Part shown: positions 43,803-55,870 of the stretch, piece after piece | How the letters are laid out: each line of letters opens with the position of its first letter | Numbering within the stretch: position 1 is the stretch's first letter | The notes under the pieces: model-generated | Databases searched by the model: none | Told to the model about the DNA's origin: nothing | Seen by the model: only the letters and a program-made list of their open reading frames with translations | Translations under genes and position numbers: made by a program | NCBI GenBank assembly: GCA_032716605.1 | Contig: CM064509.1 | Coordinates: forward strand, 51,732,136-51,796,135 | Direction: 5' to 3' | Source: Paralithodes platypus | Taxonomy: Eukaryota > Arthropoda > Malacostraca > Decapoda > Lithodidae | DNA length: 64,000 nucleotides

Positions 43803-45113
43803 TTGTCATTCAGAAACTGTTTAATAATCTTCTTCTCATAATCCTCATCTGCCTTCCTTTTAGCGTCTTGTATCACCCTCTTTACTCTTTGTTTCAAGTT
43901 TTTATATTCTCGTTTCCTCGCATCTTTAGTTTCACTAGGTAGGCCTATATATTTTTGCAGCATACTCTTTCGAAAATCTTTCTTCTTTTGCACTATTTCT
44001 TCTATCTCTTTACTAAACCATGCATTACCTTTCTTTTCCCACATTTTATAGTTTTCCTTGCCACATCATTTCTCATCATTTCTCATCATTTCTCATTTAA
44101 TCATGGAGTCTCTTGTACCTTTCCATACTTCGTCTACAGTACTTCCTAGATCTATCATATCATCCATGCCCTTTACAGTCTCTTTCAGCATATCCCTGTA
44201 TTTTGTTGCATTACATTCTTCAGTTAGTTTTCTCACATTTATTCTCTCTACTGTCAGTTTTCTCTCTTTCCTTTCATATTCCCCCTTCTTCCTTATCCTC
44301 ACTTTTGTCAGCACTGATCTCGTCAGCATCCCTCGTACAGCTGTTGAATCTAAAATTCTTCCTTTTAGCCCAGAGTCAATCATGGCGTAATCAATTAGGG
44401 ATTTCTGTTCCTGCTCACCTTCACCTCTGTGACATGTACAGTATACCTATGTATGTGACGGTGCTAAAAAAAAATGTGTTAGCCAGAAACATTTTTCTCT
44501 CTGCACATACTTCTAGAAGGAAGTCACCATTATATACCTACCTTCCACACCCCATTTACCCACTACACCTTCTATCTTCTCATTCCCAACTCTACCATTC
44601 ATGTCTCCCAGTAAAATTACCTGTGTACACTCTTACCTTTCTCTTATACATTTGTTGAGTTTATTCCCAAACTTTCTATTTTCTTCCACACCTTTCCCAG
44701 TGTTTTGGTTGACCGGTGCATACACACACATAAAAGTATACCTATCTTGCACTCACACCACACAATTCACGAGTCCACGTATCCATAGTTTTGCACAGAC
44801 TTCTTCATCATCATACCACACCATACCACACTCCAGAACCCAACAGGTCCGTCTCACTCACCCCAGCACATCCACACTTCCATCTTTAAGCTTTCGCATC
44901 AGACACTCGCTTACCTAAATAATTTATGCCATTGGCATTGAAGGCACAGACACGGAGCACGCTTCCTTTCACCCGAACAACGTTTCTGCCACTTTTCTGC
45001 TTTGCTCCTCCACCCCCGCAGGGGTCCTGGCCGGCAGCATACCGAGCACAGTTGTTTCCCAGGAGGACTTGGGACCTGGACATAATGCCTCCAAACAGAG
45101 CGCCGGATTGTCA

Positions 45114-45814
45114 AAAGTTCAACTAAAAAATCTACCTCAAAAAATAAAAGCTGATACTAACAACAGTAAAAAATATATAACAGTAACAGTGAAAAGCCAA
45201 GTTAAAAGGAGATAGGGAAAGCAAAACAAATACAAGGGACTACAAAGATATGGTTACAAGGGTGATAATTTTGAGGGTGAGAATATAAAAGGATTTATGA
45301 TTAAAAACAAGTGTATTGCTGAAGAACTGCACACCCTCCATCCCCTTTCGTTCCACCGTCAAGTAAAAATAAAAATTTGAAAATTTAAAAAGGAGGATTT
45401 AAACAAGGACGGTGTAATAACAAGGTTACCTCGAGAAGGGGGGGAGGGGGTAGTACTTGCTTACCGTAATTGGCTACGGTAAGCCACAGAGGTGCGTTTT
45501 CAGCAAAACGTTTCCCAATGTTGTTACTTTGACGCAGATGGCAGGACCTCTAAACCTCATTGGTTACGATACTGCCACTGCGCAAAGCCAAACGCACTCA
45601 AAACCTAAGATAACACACCTATCGCTTAGGCCAGCATGGGCATATTTAGACACTCACGTTTTCCTCATCGTATCCAAGATTGGATTCATCTCCCATTCCA
45701 TATAGTTGTCTGTATGTATGTATGTATTTACTCAGGCCCATTCCCCATTTTTCCTTTTTTTCTGGGGTTGGCCGACTCAAGACAGAGCCCGAATAGGGAC
45801 AACACAACACAATC
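45114..45814. other. No gene recognised
   Basis: Includes a G-rich run (45438-45451) and a short (TGTA)n at about 45712-45728. The last 100 bp before 45815 may be the upstream part of jockey copy 3, since no boundary is evident. Confidence 0.4.
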
Positions 45815-47010
45815 TCCATATTAGGAGATTTCAATGTTCACCACTGCCAATGGCTCTCCTCTCACACTACTGACCAACCTGGTGAACAAACCTTCGTCTT
45901 ATCTATCCTAAATGACCTAGAGCAGTTAGTTCAGCAACCCACCCGTATCCCGGATCGCCTCGGAGATCGGCCCAACATTCTAGACTTGTTTCTAACTTCT
46001 AACCCTTCTCCTTATACGTTCGATCTTTTGTCTCCTTTGGGCTCCTCCGACCATAAACTTATCTCTGTCACCTGTCCTATCTCTCCAGTACGGCCACCCG
46101 ATCCTCCTAGCCGGCGGCGCTTGTGACACTTTGGCGCTGCCGACTGGGAGGCTCTCCGGCAGTACTTTTTTGATATTCCATGGAATGATTTCTGCTTCCG
46201 TGGCCGGGGACCCTCGAAGAGTGCTGAACGCATTACCGAGGTAATCTTATGGGGCATGGAAGCATACATTCCATTCTCTTTCTCTCAGAATAATGCTAAA
46301 AAAATTTGGTTTCCTAACGCCTGTTCTACTGCTGTCCGCAATAAGGAGGAAGCATTCAAATGGTACCGACACCTTAAAACTCAAGACTCTCATTCTTCCT
46401 ATGTTTCTGCCCGGAATCAAGCCAAATCTGTTCTTCGACTTGCCAAACACTCTTTCATCAATAATAAATGCACTTAACTATCCAACTCTAGCTCTTCCCA
46501 AGCTTTCTGGCATCTAGTCAAAAACATCTCCAACAATTTCTCTTCCTCGTCTTTCCCTCCCTTTTCCCACTCTGATGGCACAACCATCACTTCTTCCTCT
46601 GACAAAGCTAAACTCTTCGCTCAAACTTTTGCTAGAAACTCCACCTTGGATGATTCCGGTGCTATTCCTCCCTCTCCACCATCCTCTCTCTTACTTATGC
46701 CTAATATCCTAATCTCTTCTAAAGATGTAATTTCTACCCTCTCTTGGCTAAATACTAAGAAGGCGTACGGTCCGGACGGTGTTCCTCCTGTTGTACTCGA
46801 AAGCTGTGCTTCCGTACTGACTCCCTGCCTAGGCAAACTCTTTCGTCTCTGTCTATCCTCTAACATCTTCCCTTCATGCTGGAAATTTGCTCTCATTCAA
46901 CCTGTCCCAAAGAAAGGTAACCGCTCTCAACCTTCCAACTATCGTCCAATTGCTCTCATCTCTTGTATTTCTAAAGTTTTTGAAACTATTCTTGCTTCCA
47001 TATTTCTTAA

Positions 47011-47447
47011 CCCACTGAGCCCCAGCGACGCAGGGTTTGCGTCCACAATGTATGTAACGCTAAACCCCAGCGACGCATGGTTTGCGTCCTGGCTGGTCCG
47101 GTCCCAATTACTCCGGTCCTATGGCACCTAGAGGGCTCAGATTTGTATGGGAACTGTGTAAGTATCCCACGCACCCATGCCGATGGTTGAAAACTCTCTA
47201 AGTCTAACCGCATGCGCGTGAGCGTGCAAAAACATGTTTTTTGGGGGAAATTGCCTTCAATTTTTTACTCCTGTAAAATCCGTTTTCGGGGGCTCTGTAG
47301 GACCATTTTTTGAGCTTTTTGATCGGTTTTTCGTGTTTTTTCCTTCATTCCTAACCCATTCGCTATTGTTTCTGGAATAAAAAAAAAAATCAGAATCAGC
47401 CGGTCCTGGGTGGTACATTTATAAATATTTAGCTGGTACTCAGCGGG
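47011..47447. mobile_element. 437-bp TTAA MITE, family B
   Basis: TTAA at 47007-47010 and 47448-47451. Ends CCCACTGAGCCCCAG and, inverted, CCCGCTGAGTACCAG. Comparison with jockey copy 2 (TTTCTTAAGCATTTC at about 14100) shows a clean insertion with one TTAA duplicated. Confidence 0.95.
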
Positions 47448-47502
47448 TTAAGCATTACTCTTCTCATAATCTGCTCTCAGATCGCCAGTATGGCTTCCTT
47501 AA

Positions 47503-47920
47503 CACTTAAAGAGCGGGGCCCGACTTAAGTCCGAATCTAAAAAGCAGTTAGGAGCATCATTAAGGCTTTTAAAGGGTTAAAAACAAGTGCAAATGGCCGA
47601 GAGCGCAGCAGGCCACACCGCCGACACCCAGGGCTTACCGCCGCCCACTGACTCACGCTCCCTCTGTTCTCGAGAGGCCGGCAGTGTAGCAAGTAGTGAG
47701 TGTAGCTGGAAAAAATATGCCGCTATACGCTAAACTCCCATGTTGGTGGTACCACTGCATCAAAGCGACGAGTGCTACATAGCTCGTTCTGGTCTCATTT
47801 TGAAGCTTGTAGTGCCTAGTTTTTTGCTGAATACATTTCTTTTCATGCAGATACTTGATTGATCATTCAGGAGGGCCTGAATATGCCCAAAATAGCCCAA
47901 AACCCCCCACTAGACGAGGG
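47503..47920. mobile_element. 418-bp TTAA MITE, family D
   Basis: TTAA at 47499-47502 and 47921-47924. The empty site is CTTCCTTAAGGGTCGC in copy 2 (about 14150). Ends CACTTAAAGAGCGGGG and, inverted, CCCTCGTCTAGTGGGG show weak symmetry. Confidence 0.93.
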
Positions 47921-49215
47921 TTAAGGGTCGCTCTACTGGTGATCTTCTTTCATATCTTGCTAACTCTTGGTCATCCTCCTTTCGGGACTTCGGTGAGACT
48001 TTTAATTCCTATTGCACTAGACATATCGAAAGCCTTCGATAGAGTCTGGCACAAATCTTTAATTTCTAAACTACCCTCCTTCGGTTTCTATCCCTCCATC
48101 TGTGCCTTTGTCTCTAATTTCCTTTCCAGCCGTTCCATAGCTGCGGTTGTGGACGGCCATCGCTCACTTCTTCACCCTATAAACTCTGGTGTTGCTCAGG
48201 GCTCTGGCTCTGTCCTATCTCCTATTCTCTTTCTAATTTTTATAAATGATCTTCTCAACTGTACATCAATTCCCATCCATTCATACGCAGAAGACTCAAC
48301 CTTACACTACTCCATTACTTGTTCAGAGCGCCCCAGCCAGCAATCCCTCAACGACAAACGTAATGAAGCCATAGAACTCTTAAATTCTGATCTAACTACT
48401 ATCTCCAATTGGGGCAGAGAAAACCTTGTTATCTTTAATGCTTCCAAAAACCCAATTTCTCCATCTATCTACCCGCCCGGACCTCCCAGCGGACTATCCC
48501 TTATTTTTCAACAATACAAAAATCAATCCTTCATCTTCTCTCAATATTCTTGGTGTCTCTTTTTCTTCTGCTCTCATTTGGAAGGACCATATTACCAGTC
48601 TTGCTAAGGCAGCCTCCCAGAAGCTGGGTGTGCTCAACCGCCTTAGCGGGTTCTTTACCCCTGCACAGCTTCTTGCTCTGTACAGGGGCATAGTGTGTCC
48701 TTGTATTGAGTATTTTTCACATGTGTGGGGAGGTTTCTCTCACACTGCTCTCCTAGACAAAGTTGAAAGGAAGGCCTTTCGTATCATAAACTCCCATCCA
48801 CTCACCAACTTTCTGCAATCTCTATCTCTCCGCCGCAATGTTGCAGCTCTCTCACTATTCTATCGCTACTATAATAATCAGTGTTCCTCAGAGCTTTCCC
48901 AGTGTATACCACCTCCTTTACGTAGGGCACGTGGTACCCGTCTTGCAACACAATCCCACCCCTACTCTGTGCAACTCTCCAACCCAAGAGTGAAACATTA
49001 CTCTCAAACTTTCTTCTATTCAACAGCTGAGCTCTGGAACTCTCTCCCAGAATCAGTCTTTGCCTCTTCCTATGACTTAAATTGCTTCAAACTCGATGTG
49101 TCCAGGCATTTTGGCTCAAACGTCCCATGATTTTGGCCCTGTCACTTTTTCAACTATGGGGGAGGCACTCGCTATAGGCAGTTCTGCCTTTTGCCTCCCT
49201 CACTCACATAGAAAT

Positions 49216-50085
49216 AAAAACAAACAGAAAACAATGAAAACAAAAACAAAATCACACACATCTACTGTAGGTCACCCAGGAGAAGACCCAGAGACCAGGG
49301 ATCACCAAGGTCCCTCCAGCACTCCCCCGGCCCCCGACCACCCGGAGAGATTCCGGTCTCAGCAGGCAGACATGCAACATGCAGCGAGCCGAAACCACAA
49401 GCCCGCCCACCACACTTCCCAGCGCACCCTTCATATTTATTAGTGGCCCATCCATCATTGACGACATGCCTAATTAAGTTATGGCACTCTTTGAACCCTT
49501 GGCACCATGTTCAAAAAATCCGCCCAGGAGAAAGAGAATGCATATCATCGTAAGCGTATGCCTAAAATACTTTTGAACTCGTCCTTATGCTGCAGATGGC
49601 ACTTTAAAAAAAATAGTAAAATATAAAATAATAATAATAAATCAGATCTGTATCCGTACTACGCTTCCCGCAGTTCAGATGTTTCTTAGCGTCGCTTCCC
49701 CGCTAGCTGCGCATCACTTCGCCCTTCCTCTCCTGGGCGCCTCGCAGGTCAGACGTGTCCCACGACCTCTCTTCATTCGTCATCCTTCCATCAGGACTGT
49801 GGGTTTTTTCTCATTTGTACTAGTCTGTGATGAGCTAGGATAGTTTTAGACTAGTTACGTCGCTTTGCATTAGTCCTGCGAGTCCCTCTAGGAGTTGTTC
49901 TTGGGTGCTTAGAATTCACTTTCGTGGGTGGACCTCCGCTGTATAAGGCGAGGACGCCATGCATGTGTGTGTTTTATTTCCCTGTGTTATGTCTTCAGCT
50001 AGTGTAGGCATGAGGCTATATTTTAGCTTTTGGGTCGCACTATTCGGCTACCAATACTGGTGAGATTAGCGGTATATCACGGCGG
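49216..50085. other. No gene recognised; possible inverted repeat partner
   Basis: A 45-bp segment (49437-49482, containing ATTGACGACATG and AATTAAG) is inverted at about 59350-59392 and again near 59440-59485. This could mark the outer edges of the DIRS-like element or an unrelated repeat. Otherwise nothing is supported. Confidence 0.4.
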
Positions 50086-50335
50086 TATGCCGTCTGGCTG
50101 GCTCAGTTGATAGCGTGCCTGCTTCCCATCTTGCAGGTCTCGCGTTCAATCCCCGCTCATGTTGAAATGTTTTTCTGAGATATAGCCGGCAGTTACCTTC
50201 TCCCCATGAGCAAGTGAGAGGGGTAATGGTCTCTGGTTGACTAAAGAAGTGTCAAACGCTTGAGAATCCTCGAAGGAGGAGATACGGGCGCTATATAAGT
50301 AACCAGACGATTATTTTAATTATTATATCTCTGCA
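50086..50335 (+). mobile_element. tRNA-derived SINE, second type
   Basis: A tRNA-like head (50094-50160) has A-box TGGCTCAGTTG and B-box GCGTTCAATCC. The 3' part ends GGGCGCTATATAAGTAACC followed by ATT-rich sequence, an ending common to many SINEs that share a LINE tail. The head lacks a proper acceptor stem, so it is not a working tRNA gene. Confidence 0.75.
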
Positions 50336-51339
50336 TTGAGGACCTCGTGCTTTTGGAGTTGCTTTACATAGTAAAGAGCTCCGCACGTGGTCATGATTTT
50401 ACACCTACTTTCCTGTTCGTCGGATGGGGAAGGAGAGCCTAGTCCTGTCTAGGGTGGTAAGTGTACCTCATTGTGTCATCTGCTTGCCCCGGATAGAGTG
50501 TGTTTTGCCTACTTGTAGGGTATTTTTTGGCCAGGATGTATAATTTTAATATTGATTATGGATTTATTATAATTGTGCCATAATGTGTGCATGTTGCATA
50601 GTTTTCGGGGCTAGGAGTTTTGCTCTCCCTGGTTTCGAGTACTTCAGGTTGGCCCTGAGCAACGTTCTACTAGGCTCCCCAAATTGCACCCTTTATAGAA
50701 CACTATCAAGGGGCCGGCGGGGAGTTTAGTACTATGTTGAATTCAGCTATCTGCGTATGGTAGGCTAGAATTCAAATTTATTGGTGTTCTCGCGGCGGAA
50801 GTGCGTATTGCACAGCAATACGTACGCCAGGAGCATTTTGTGTCACCAGACTTGCTACGGGTGACCCGGTAGGCTACACCGCTATCCAATTAACCCGTTC
50901 GACGTCTTGGGCAGAGAAGGAATACCCGGCGGAAGATTGGAAGGTCTCTTTGCTGCATTTTTGGCTGTGCCAAAGGACTCGCCTAGCCTATGGTTCCTAT
51001 ATTAGTCTTGTCTCTGATTTACTCGAAGCCCGGTGGGGGCTACTGAGAACCTAGATCTTGATTCTTAAGGTGGAATGTTAGGCTAAGGTCGGTGTGTAGC
51101 ACTGCGGTAAGAAGTCACAGTTAGGAGATATATGCTCATTTCTTTGGAACATTTTGGGGAACTAAGAGACACTATGTGGGTCATCTTTTTTCTTCTAATG
51201 TTCTAGGTGTGATGTGCTTATAGTCTCAGGTTAGTCCTTATGAGCATTGATTCTTGAAATATTCCTTCCTCAGGTAAGGTCAAGAACCTGCGAGACTCCC
51301 AGGATGTTGTACAAACCCTGGCAGGGGAACTACTTACCA
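50336..51339. other. No gene recognised; probable 5' region of the DIRS-like element
   Basis: Unique-looking sequence upstream of the first DIRS ORF. No repeat or motif identified. Confidence 0.35.
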
Positions 51340-51418
51340 TGGATAAACCCAAGGCCGTTTTTTGCTCTACCCCTAATTGCTCGAACTTTCCTGTGGCGGG
51401 AAATTTAAAGTGCGTTAA

Positions 51419-53435
51419 CCTTTAAACGGCAAAGCTATGGTAGTTCAAACCCTCCCGCCAAGCGAAAGTATTTTGGTTCATTCCCGATGAAAATCGTCGT
51501 TTTACCATAGATATTGTTATTACTTATATGCGCCTAATTTACATATAATTTGAAGACATTAATATGTAACAGCAATAAAACAAGTGGGAATGGTATTTGG
51601 GGGGTGAAAAAGACGCATTATTGCCGACCGATCGTATCAGGAAGAGAGAGCTGGCGCGACATATACCCTCTCTCTCTCACTTTCCGATCGATACTGACGT
51701 CTTGCATGTGAAGTCTCTCTGTTGCTAGGATCTCTAACTGCCTCCCCTGTGACCTTGAGACCGCGGGCGGGATATTCGCGCCAAAAATGACCCGATAAAA
51801 GGGGGAATCAGAGGAAAAATAGGTGATCATTAAGGGGGGGGGGGTTGCACACATGTGGAGGAGTGATTATTATAGGTGATATGGAGGGGAATTGTTTCAA
51901 TTAATCACATATTGCTTTGTTTTGAGTGCCAGTGGGGTATTTTGAAGGCAATTTTTATGCCTAACCTCTTAAAGGGCATAGCGCATGGGGTCAGCCATGG
52001 TCAGCTATCCTCATTATCATAAATGTTAGTGTACAATATACCTCCAATGTGCAATAATAGTCATCCGAGTTTCTTATAAATGTAAATATAAATAAATCAG
52101 TGTTTTGGACGGTGGTGACGAGAGGCATTTCCGAGCCCCTCGTGACGTGTATTAGGGTATTGGGGTACCCATAGAATAACACAATCGGTCAAAGAGTTTC
52201 AAGAGTCAGGTCACTGGCCACCATTTTGATTCTCAGTCTCTCTGTTAAGTACAGTAAGTACTTCTGTGAAAGCAGTTATAAAGATGGGCAGATATCTAAA
52301 AGAGGGGTATGAGAAATTGTTCGAGCAGCATACGTTTAATAATGAAAAGTAGAAATAATGGCAAGCTATCGAATAATGCACTGTGAAAGTGAAAATAAAG
52401 CGGGAATATTTTGACATGTTGGCCGTACGCTGTTGTAGTACGAAGGTATCTGTCTACCGAGAATAAACAATAGTGTAACCATATGGATAGAGCTACCAAT
52501 ACGTATTTATTTATGATTAACGAGACCAAAATATGAATAATTGTATTGATAGCTACTTTAACACCTTACGAGCGGCCTATGCGGTTTATTTATGTGTACC
52601 GCACAGCGGGGTGTTTTTAGCCAAAATAGGGCTGTTTACGTGATCATTTTCATGCCTAAATAAGACCCAGAACGTAAAACAAGTACCTATCCCTGAAAGG
52701 GCATAAACAGAGCTTTCGAATGACACCATAACGATCCTTGTATGATGGATAGTTTTCTTGCAATAACCGTGCAACGCGAGTGCAAAAAGCAGGTAATTCG
52801 GTACTTTCAGTACATAATTGAGTATGTAGCGAGTGAGAGAGGGAGGAGGGAGCTGAGATTTGTGTCAGTAGGTTCGCCGCGGTGGTCTGGAGCAGTCATA
52901 CGCTCGCTAGTCTCCTGCCACCACTTGTCTCTCTCTCTCAGCCACATTACGTGCTGAAATTGCCACTCGAGTTATGTCGAGCGCCGCCACATAGTCCAGC
53001 TTTATTTAACTCGACTTATGTTGCTCGCCGCTAAATAAGGGTTAAGATAGACACATTTTTCACTCATGTGATATATACATCAAATACTGCCTTCACATTA
53101 CTTCATCATGTACGAAATACATCAGGGTAAGTTAAATATAGGCAATATCAAAGCAGATTTAATTCCCGCAGGCAAGTTTCTCTCTCACAAACAAAAGAGA
53201 CAGGAGATAGGGTTTGCCATCAAGCTCCTAAAGCTTGAAATATCTTACACGGCTTTGTTTACTATTTTAGATCAAAATTTATGGCAAACCAAGGCAACTG
53301 TGCAGTATCAGTCATGTTCTACCATGCTTTAGACAGTGATAAAATGGAATGGGATTTTGTATGAGCTATGCTCTTTAAGAGTCCCGGCGCCTTCGCCAAG
53401 TAAAACCTCTTAAGAGTCTCGGCGTCTTTCCCAGG
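51419..53435. mobile_element. TTAA element, family A/F, about 1.53 kb, containing MITE E3
   Basis: TTAA at 51415-51418 and 53436-53439, both inside the DIRS ORF1. The right end (inverted: CCTGGGAAAGACGCCGAG) matches the left end of the element at 23687. The inner block at 51480-51620 matches 24100-24215 in reverse. A 480-bp MITE lies at 52562-53041. No transposase frame. Confidence 0.78.
52562..53041 (-). mobile_element. 480-bp TTAA MITE, copy E3
   Basis: TTAA at 52558-52561 and 53042-53045. Reverse-strand copy almost identical to E1 (19163-19642), so both moved recently. Confidence 0.92.
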
Positions 53436-54871
53436 TTAAGTGTGTGACGTGTTTGGACCGGTCACGTGGGCAGTGGGTCTGTGCTATGTGTAAACAATGC
53501 ATTCAATTATGTAATGGTTTTCTAACTCATTTAGATGACAAGTGTAAAACGATTCTCAGTGCTATTAGACAAGCCTTCCATGATTATTGCTGTGATGTGG
53601 CCCATAAGACACTACACCTGGATGATCAAGTTTTGTGGGATGCCTTGATATGCACTCCTAAATCGGCGCCCGGCATTTTTAAAGGCTCAACTACATTTAA
53701 GCCATGTTCTCGTGCAGTGCATGAAAAAGCAAAGCACAAGAAAAAGGTTGTCTCTAAGCCCATTGTCACAACAGAGGACTCATCATCAGAGCACGAGAAA
53801 AGACCCCCCGCCTCTCGACGAAACGACCAAAGTCTTCGGACAAGACGCCGGCAAGAACAAGTTCCAACCCTCGCTCACGGTCTAGGTCACCGATTCATCG
53901 ACATCATACATCGTCGGCTGTTTCTCAGGCGGCGAAGAAGTCAAAAGTAAAGTCAAGTGGGCACTCCAAGTCTACTTCCATTACCAGGCCGGAATCTCGC
54001 CACACTTCACGGAGCCGATTGCCGGCGAAGGTTCGGAGAGACAGTACAGGGACCTCTGCAGCACCTTTCGTTCAGTCAGTACTAGCAGCCTCCAGATGTG
54101 ATTCAGTGACTCTGCCTCGTGAAGTGCCTAGTGGCTTTATTAGCCATCCGAGGGTCGGCCATGTGTCACCCTCGGTCTGGCATAGGCCTTATTCCATTCC
54201 CCGCCGGCCGGAGCCGCAAGAACTTCGGTCGCCTCAACCTGTCTTAGGTATGGAATATAGAGGTGCTTTGATTAGAGCTGACAGTCATGTGCCTGTCACA
54301 GGGTCCTCTCAATAGCCGGCAATATCCTTGCACGATAAGTCCCCTGTACCTAACCTGGACTGGCCTCCTCAACACATCCCGGAAGAAGCAATTCCGGATG
54401 AAACATCTATCAGGTTTGAGGAAGTCCCTATGGAGACTTTCCCAGAACCTTCAGCCCAAGCATCGGACAATACCCCTATTCATCCACGTCTCGGGGATAT
54501 TTTGGAGAACATTCCATCTGGTCAACGGGTTGCTTCCCGATCTGACACTGACACGCATGATTCGTCCTCTCATCGGTCGTCCGATACTGTCCAGGAAGGT
54601 GGAAGATTTGTTACTGATTCACAACTTCGTGAGTGGATGGATTTAGTAAATACTATACGTGACGAGAGAAAAGCTAAGGTTTCCCCTGCGCCGGCATGCT
54701 CTGTGAGACCTCTTGGTTAGGTTCAGGTTTTCCATAAAGTCACTCCCATTTCTTTAACGATGTCAAGTCCTAGTAATGTAGCACAGATGCTTGTTATGTC
54801 TAAGTTAAACATCTTGTTTGACTTAATTCCCCCCTCCCTTAGATAAGACCAGCCTTACGAGCAAGGGCCCT

Positions 54872-55870
54872 ATGCACTTAATGTATGGCCCTGACAGGTC
54901 TTGGACAGTAGTTACTCTTGCCCACCCAGAAGTTGCACAGTCCATCGTCGTAGGTGAAACCCCAGTTCCCAGGCATTGGGTTGTTGAAATGAGTAAGGCC
55001 ATGAAAGTAAGGGCTAAAAAGCTCGCGGGTGGTGTGTTAGACGTTATGATCAAAGCAAGTCCAACTGTGTACAATCCTGACTATTTCGTATACTCCCAAT
55101 CGCCGGCACTGCCTCCGGCCTCCTCAATGCGTCTGTACTCTGACTGGTCTAAGACTGATGGTATTAATGATTCCAAGTCGTTGTTTGGTCTAACTCTTGA
55201 GTTGCTAACTTATCTTAAGAGGGACCAATTGGGTAATGCTGTATTGAATGTTGAGGGGGTGGGATCAGGTCCGTGGGTTGAGTGGGAGCTTGAAGCCCTA
55301 AATATTGCTAGCACGATCACTAACAATAGTACACATCAGTTACTGCCGGAGGCACATACTTGGTTCTCTATGCCAATAGCTCAGGCGGAGGGTGTACCCA
55401 ATCCGTTGCTTGATTTTGTGTGTGCCCATAAATTGTCTAGCTGTCAATTGTCTGAACCATTTACTATCCCCATACAGGTTCAAATTGATAAAGATTTTAA
55501 GTTGAGGCAACGAGCCTGGCGGTTGTTGTCTCAGTTCTTGATCAGTCGGCAACTAGCGGAATCACTAGTTCGTACGACTGAGGCTGTACCTGACAACGCA
55601 CCGGCTAAGGCACTTTCTCTAGCCCGGCGAATTCTTTTGCAGAATTCTGTGCAGTCTCTGGGTGACATTCGCATGGCCTTCTTGGAGGCAGTGCGAGTGC
55701 TCCAAGATCTGCAGGTACATTTAGTTAAGAAATTGCCGGAAGAGATTGCTCGGCGTCTTATTTTGTCACCCGTGTTAATGTCGACTCTTGCCTCCACAGA
55801 TGCCTGGCGCACTATTAACTGTTTACTTTACACTTCACGAGCCTCTGCTTCCAAACCAAAGAGTGAGTGA
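54872..55870 (+). pseudogene. DIRS-like ORF1 distal part, 332-codon open frame
   Basis: An open frame from 54872 to 55870 with no catalytic motif. Its helix-rich sequence (WVVEMSKAMKVRAKKLAG, WRLLSQFLISRQLAESLV, SLARRILLQNSVQSL) looks like a structural, capsid-like domain, and the C-terminal end is Lys/Ser/Pro-rich. It directly precedes, and slightly overlaps in another frame, the RT ORF, as in DIRS elements. Frameshifts separate it from the 54328-54720 segment, so it is most likely the rest of ORF1 and not a gene of its own. Confidence 0.6.

Larger units (their letters stand above)
41391..45113 (-). pseudogene. Second RTE-type LINE, decayed, split by a SINE
   Basis: Minus-strand relative of the RTE element, in many frames. 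The C-terminal region is clearest (41822-41469: STLRWYGYVQRMDEDRMPRK). RT remnants run 41880-42770, with a DGVI-like and GGFRKGKG-like region and a decayed catalytic block near 42265. After the SINE (42775-43274) come the RT N-terminal part (43290-43560), the basic linker (44044-43640) with a tandem KAYYRAV repeat, and endonuclease remnants (44383-44093 and 45083-44886, beginning VLRVCAFNANGIN). The 3' end is near a GAT-type repeat at about 41391-41402. Many stops and frameshifts show it is old. Confidence 0.75.
45815..49215 (+). mobile_element. Jockey-type LINE, copy 3, with endonuclease end, split by two TTAA MITEs
   Basis: The longest jockey copy in the window. It starts in the endonuclease ([11 protein letters not shown] at about 45823, later GSSDHKL at about 46044), then the linker and RT as in copy 2. 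A TGA-type stop at about 46125 and TAA at 46477 break the frame. RT is split by a 437-bp MITE at 47011-47447 and a 418-bp MITE at 47503-47920, both at TTAA sites present in copy 2, then resumes at 47925. The catalytic site is YAED (about 48283), not YADD. A short frame shift near 48450 separates the last ORF (48426-49130). The 3' end is CTCACTCACATAG with an A-rich tail (49212-49255). Confidence 0.9.
51340..54720 (+). pseudogene. DIRS-like ORF1 (gag), split by a TTAA element
   Basis: ORF1 starts at ATG 51340 (MDKPKAVFCSTPNC), with cysteines that continue after the insertion (CVTC-, CAMCKQC, about 53440-53510), suggesting an N-terminal zinc-binding module. It is interrupted after 75 bases by the element 51419-53435. 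It resumes 53440-53950, then changes frame (54019-54315, 54328-54720). The middle is basic and Ser/Arg-rich, the later part acidic. Frameshifts at about 53900 and stops near 54315 show decay. In DIRS elements ORF1 is a gag-like nucleic-acid-binding protein. Confidence 0.65.

Noticed and set aside
50094..50160. tRNA gene
   Set aside because: A- and B-box-like motifs are present but acceptor and T stems do not pair properly and a SINE body follows.
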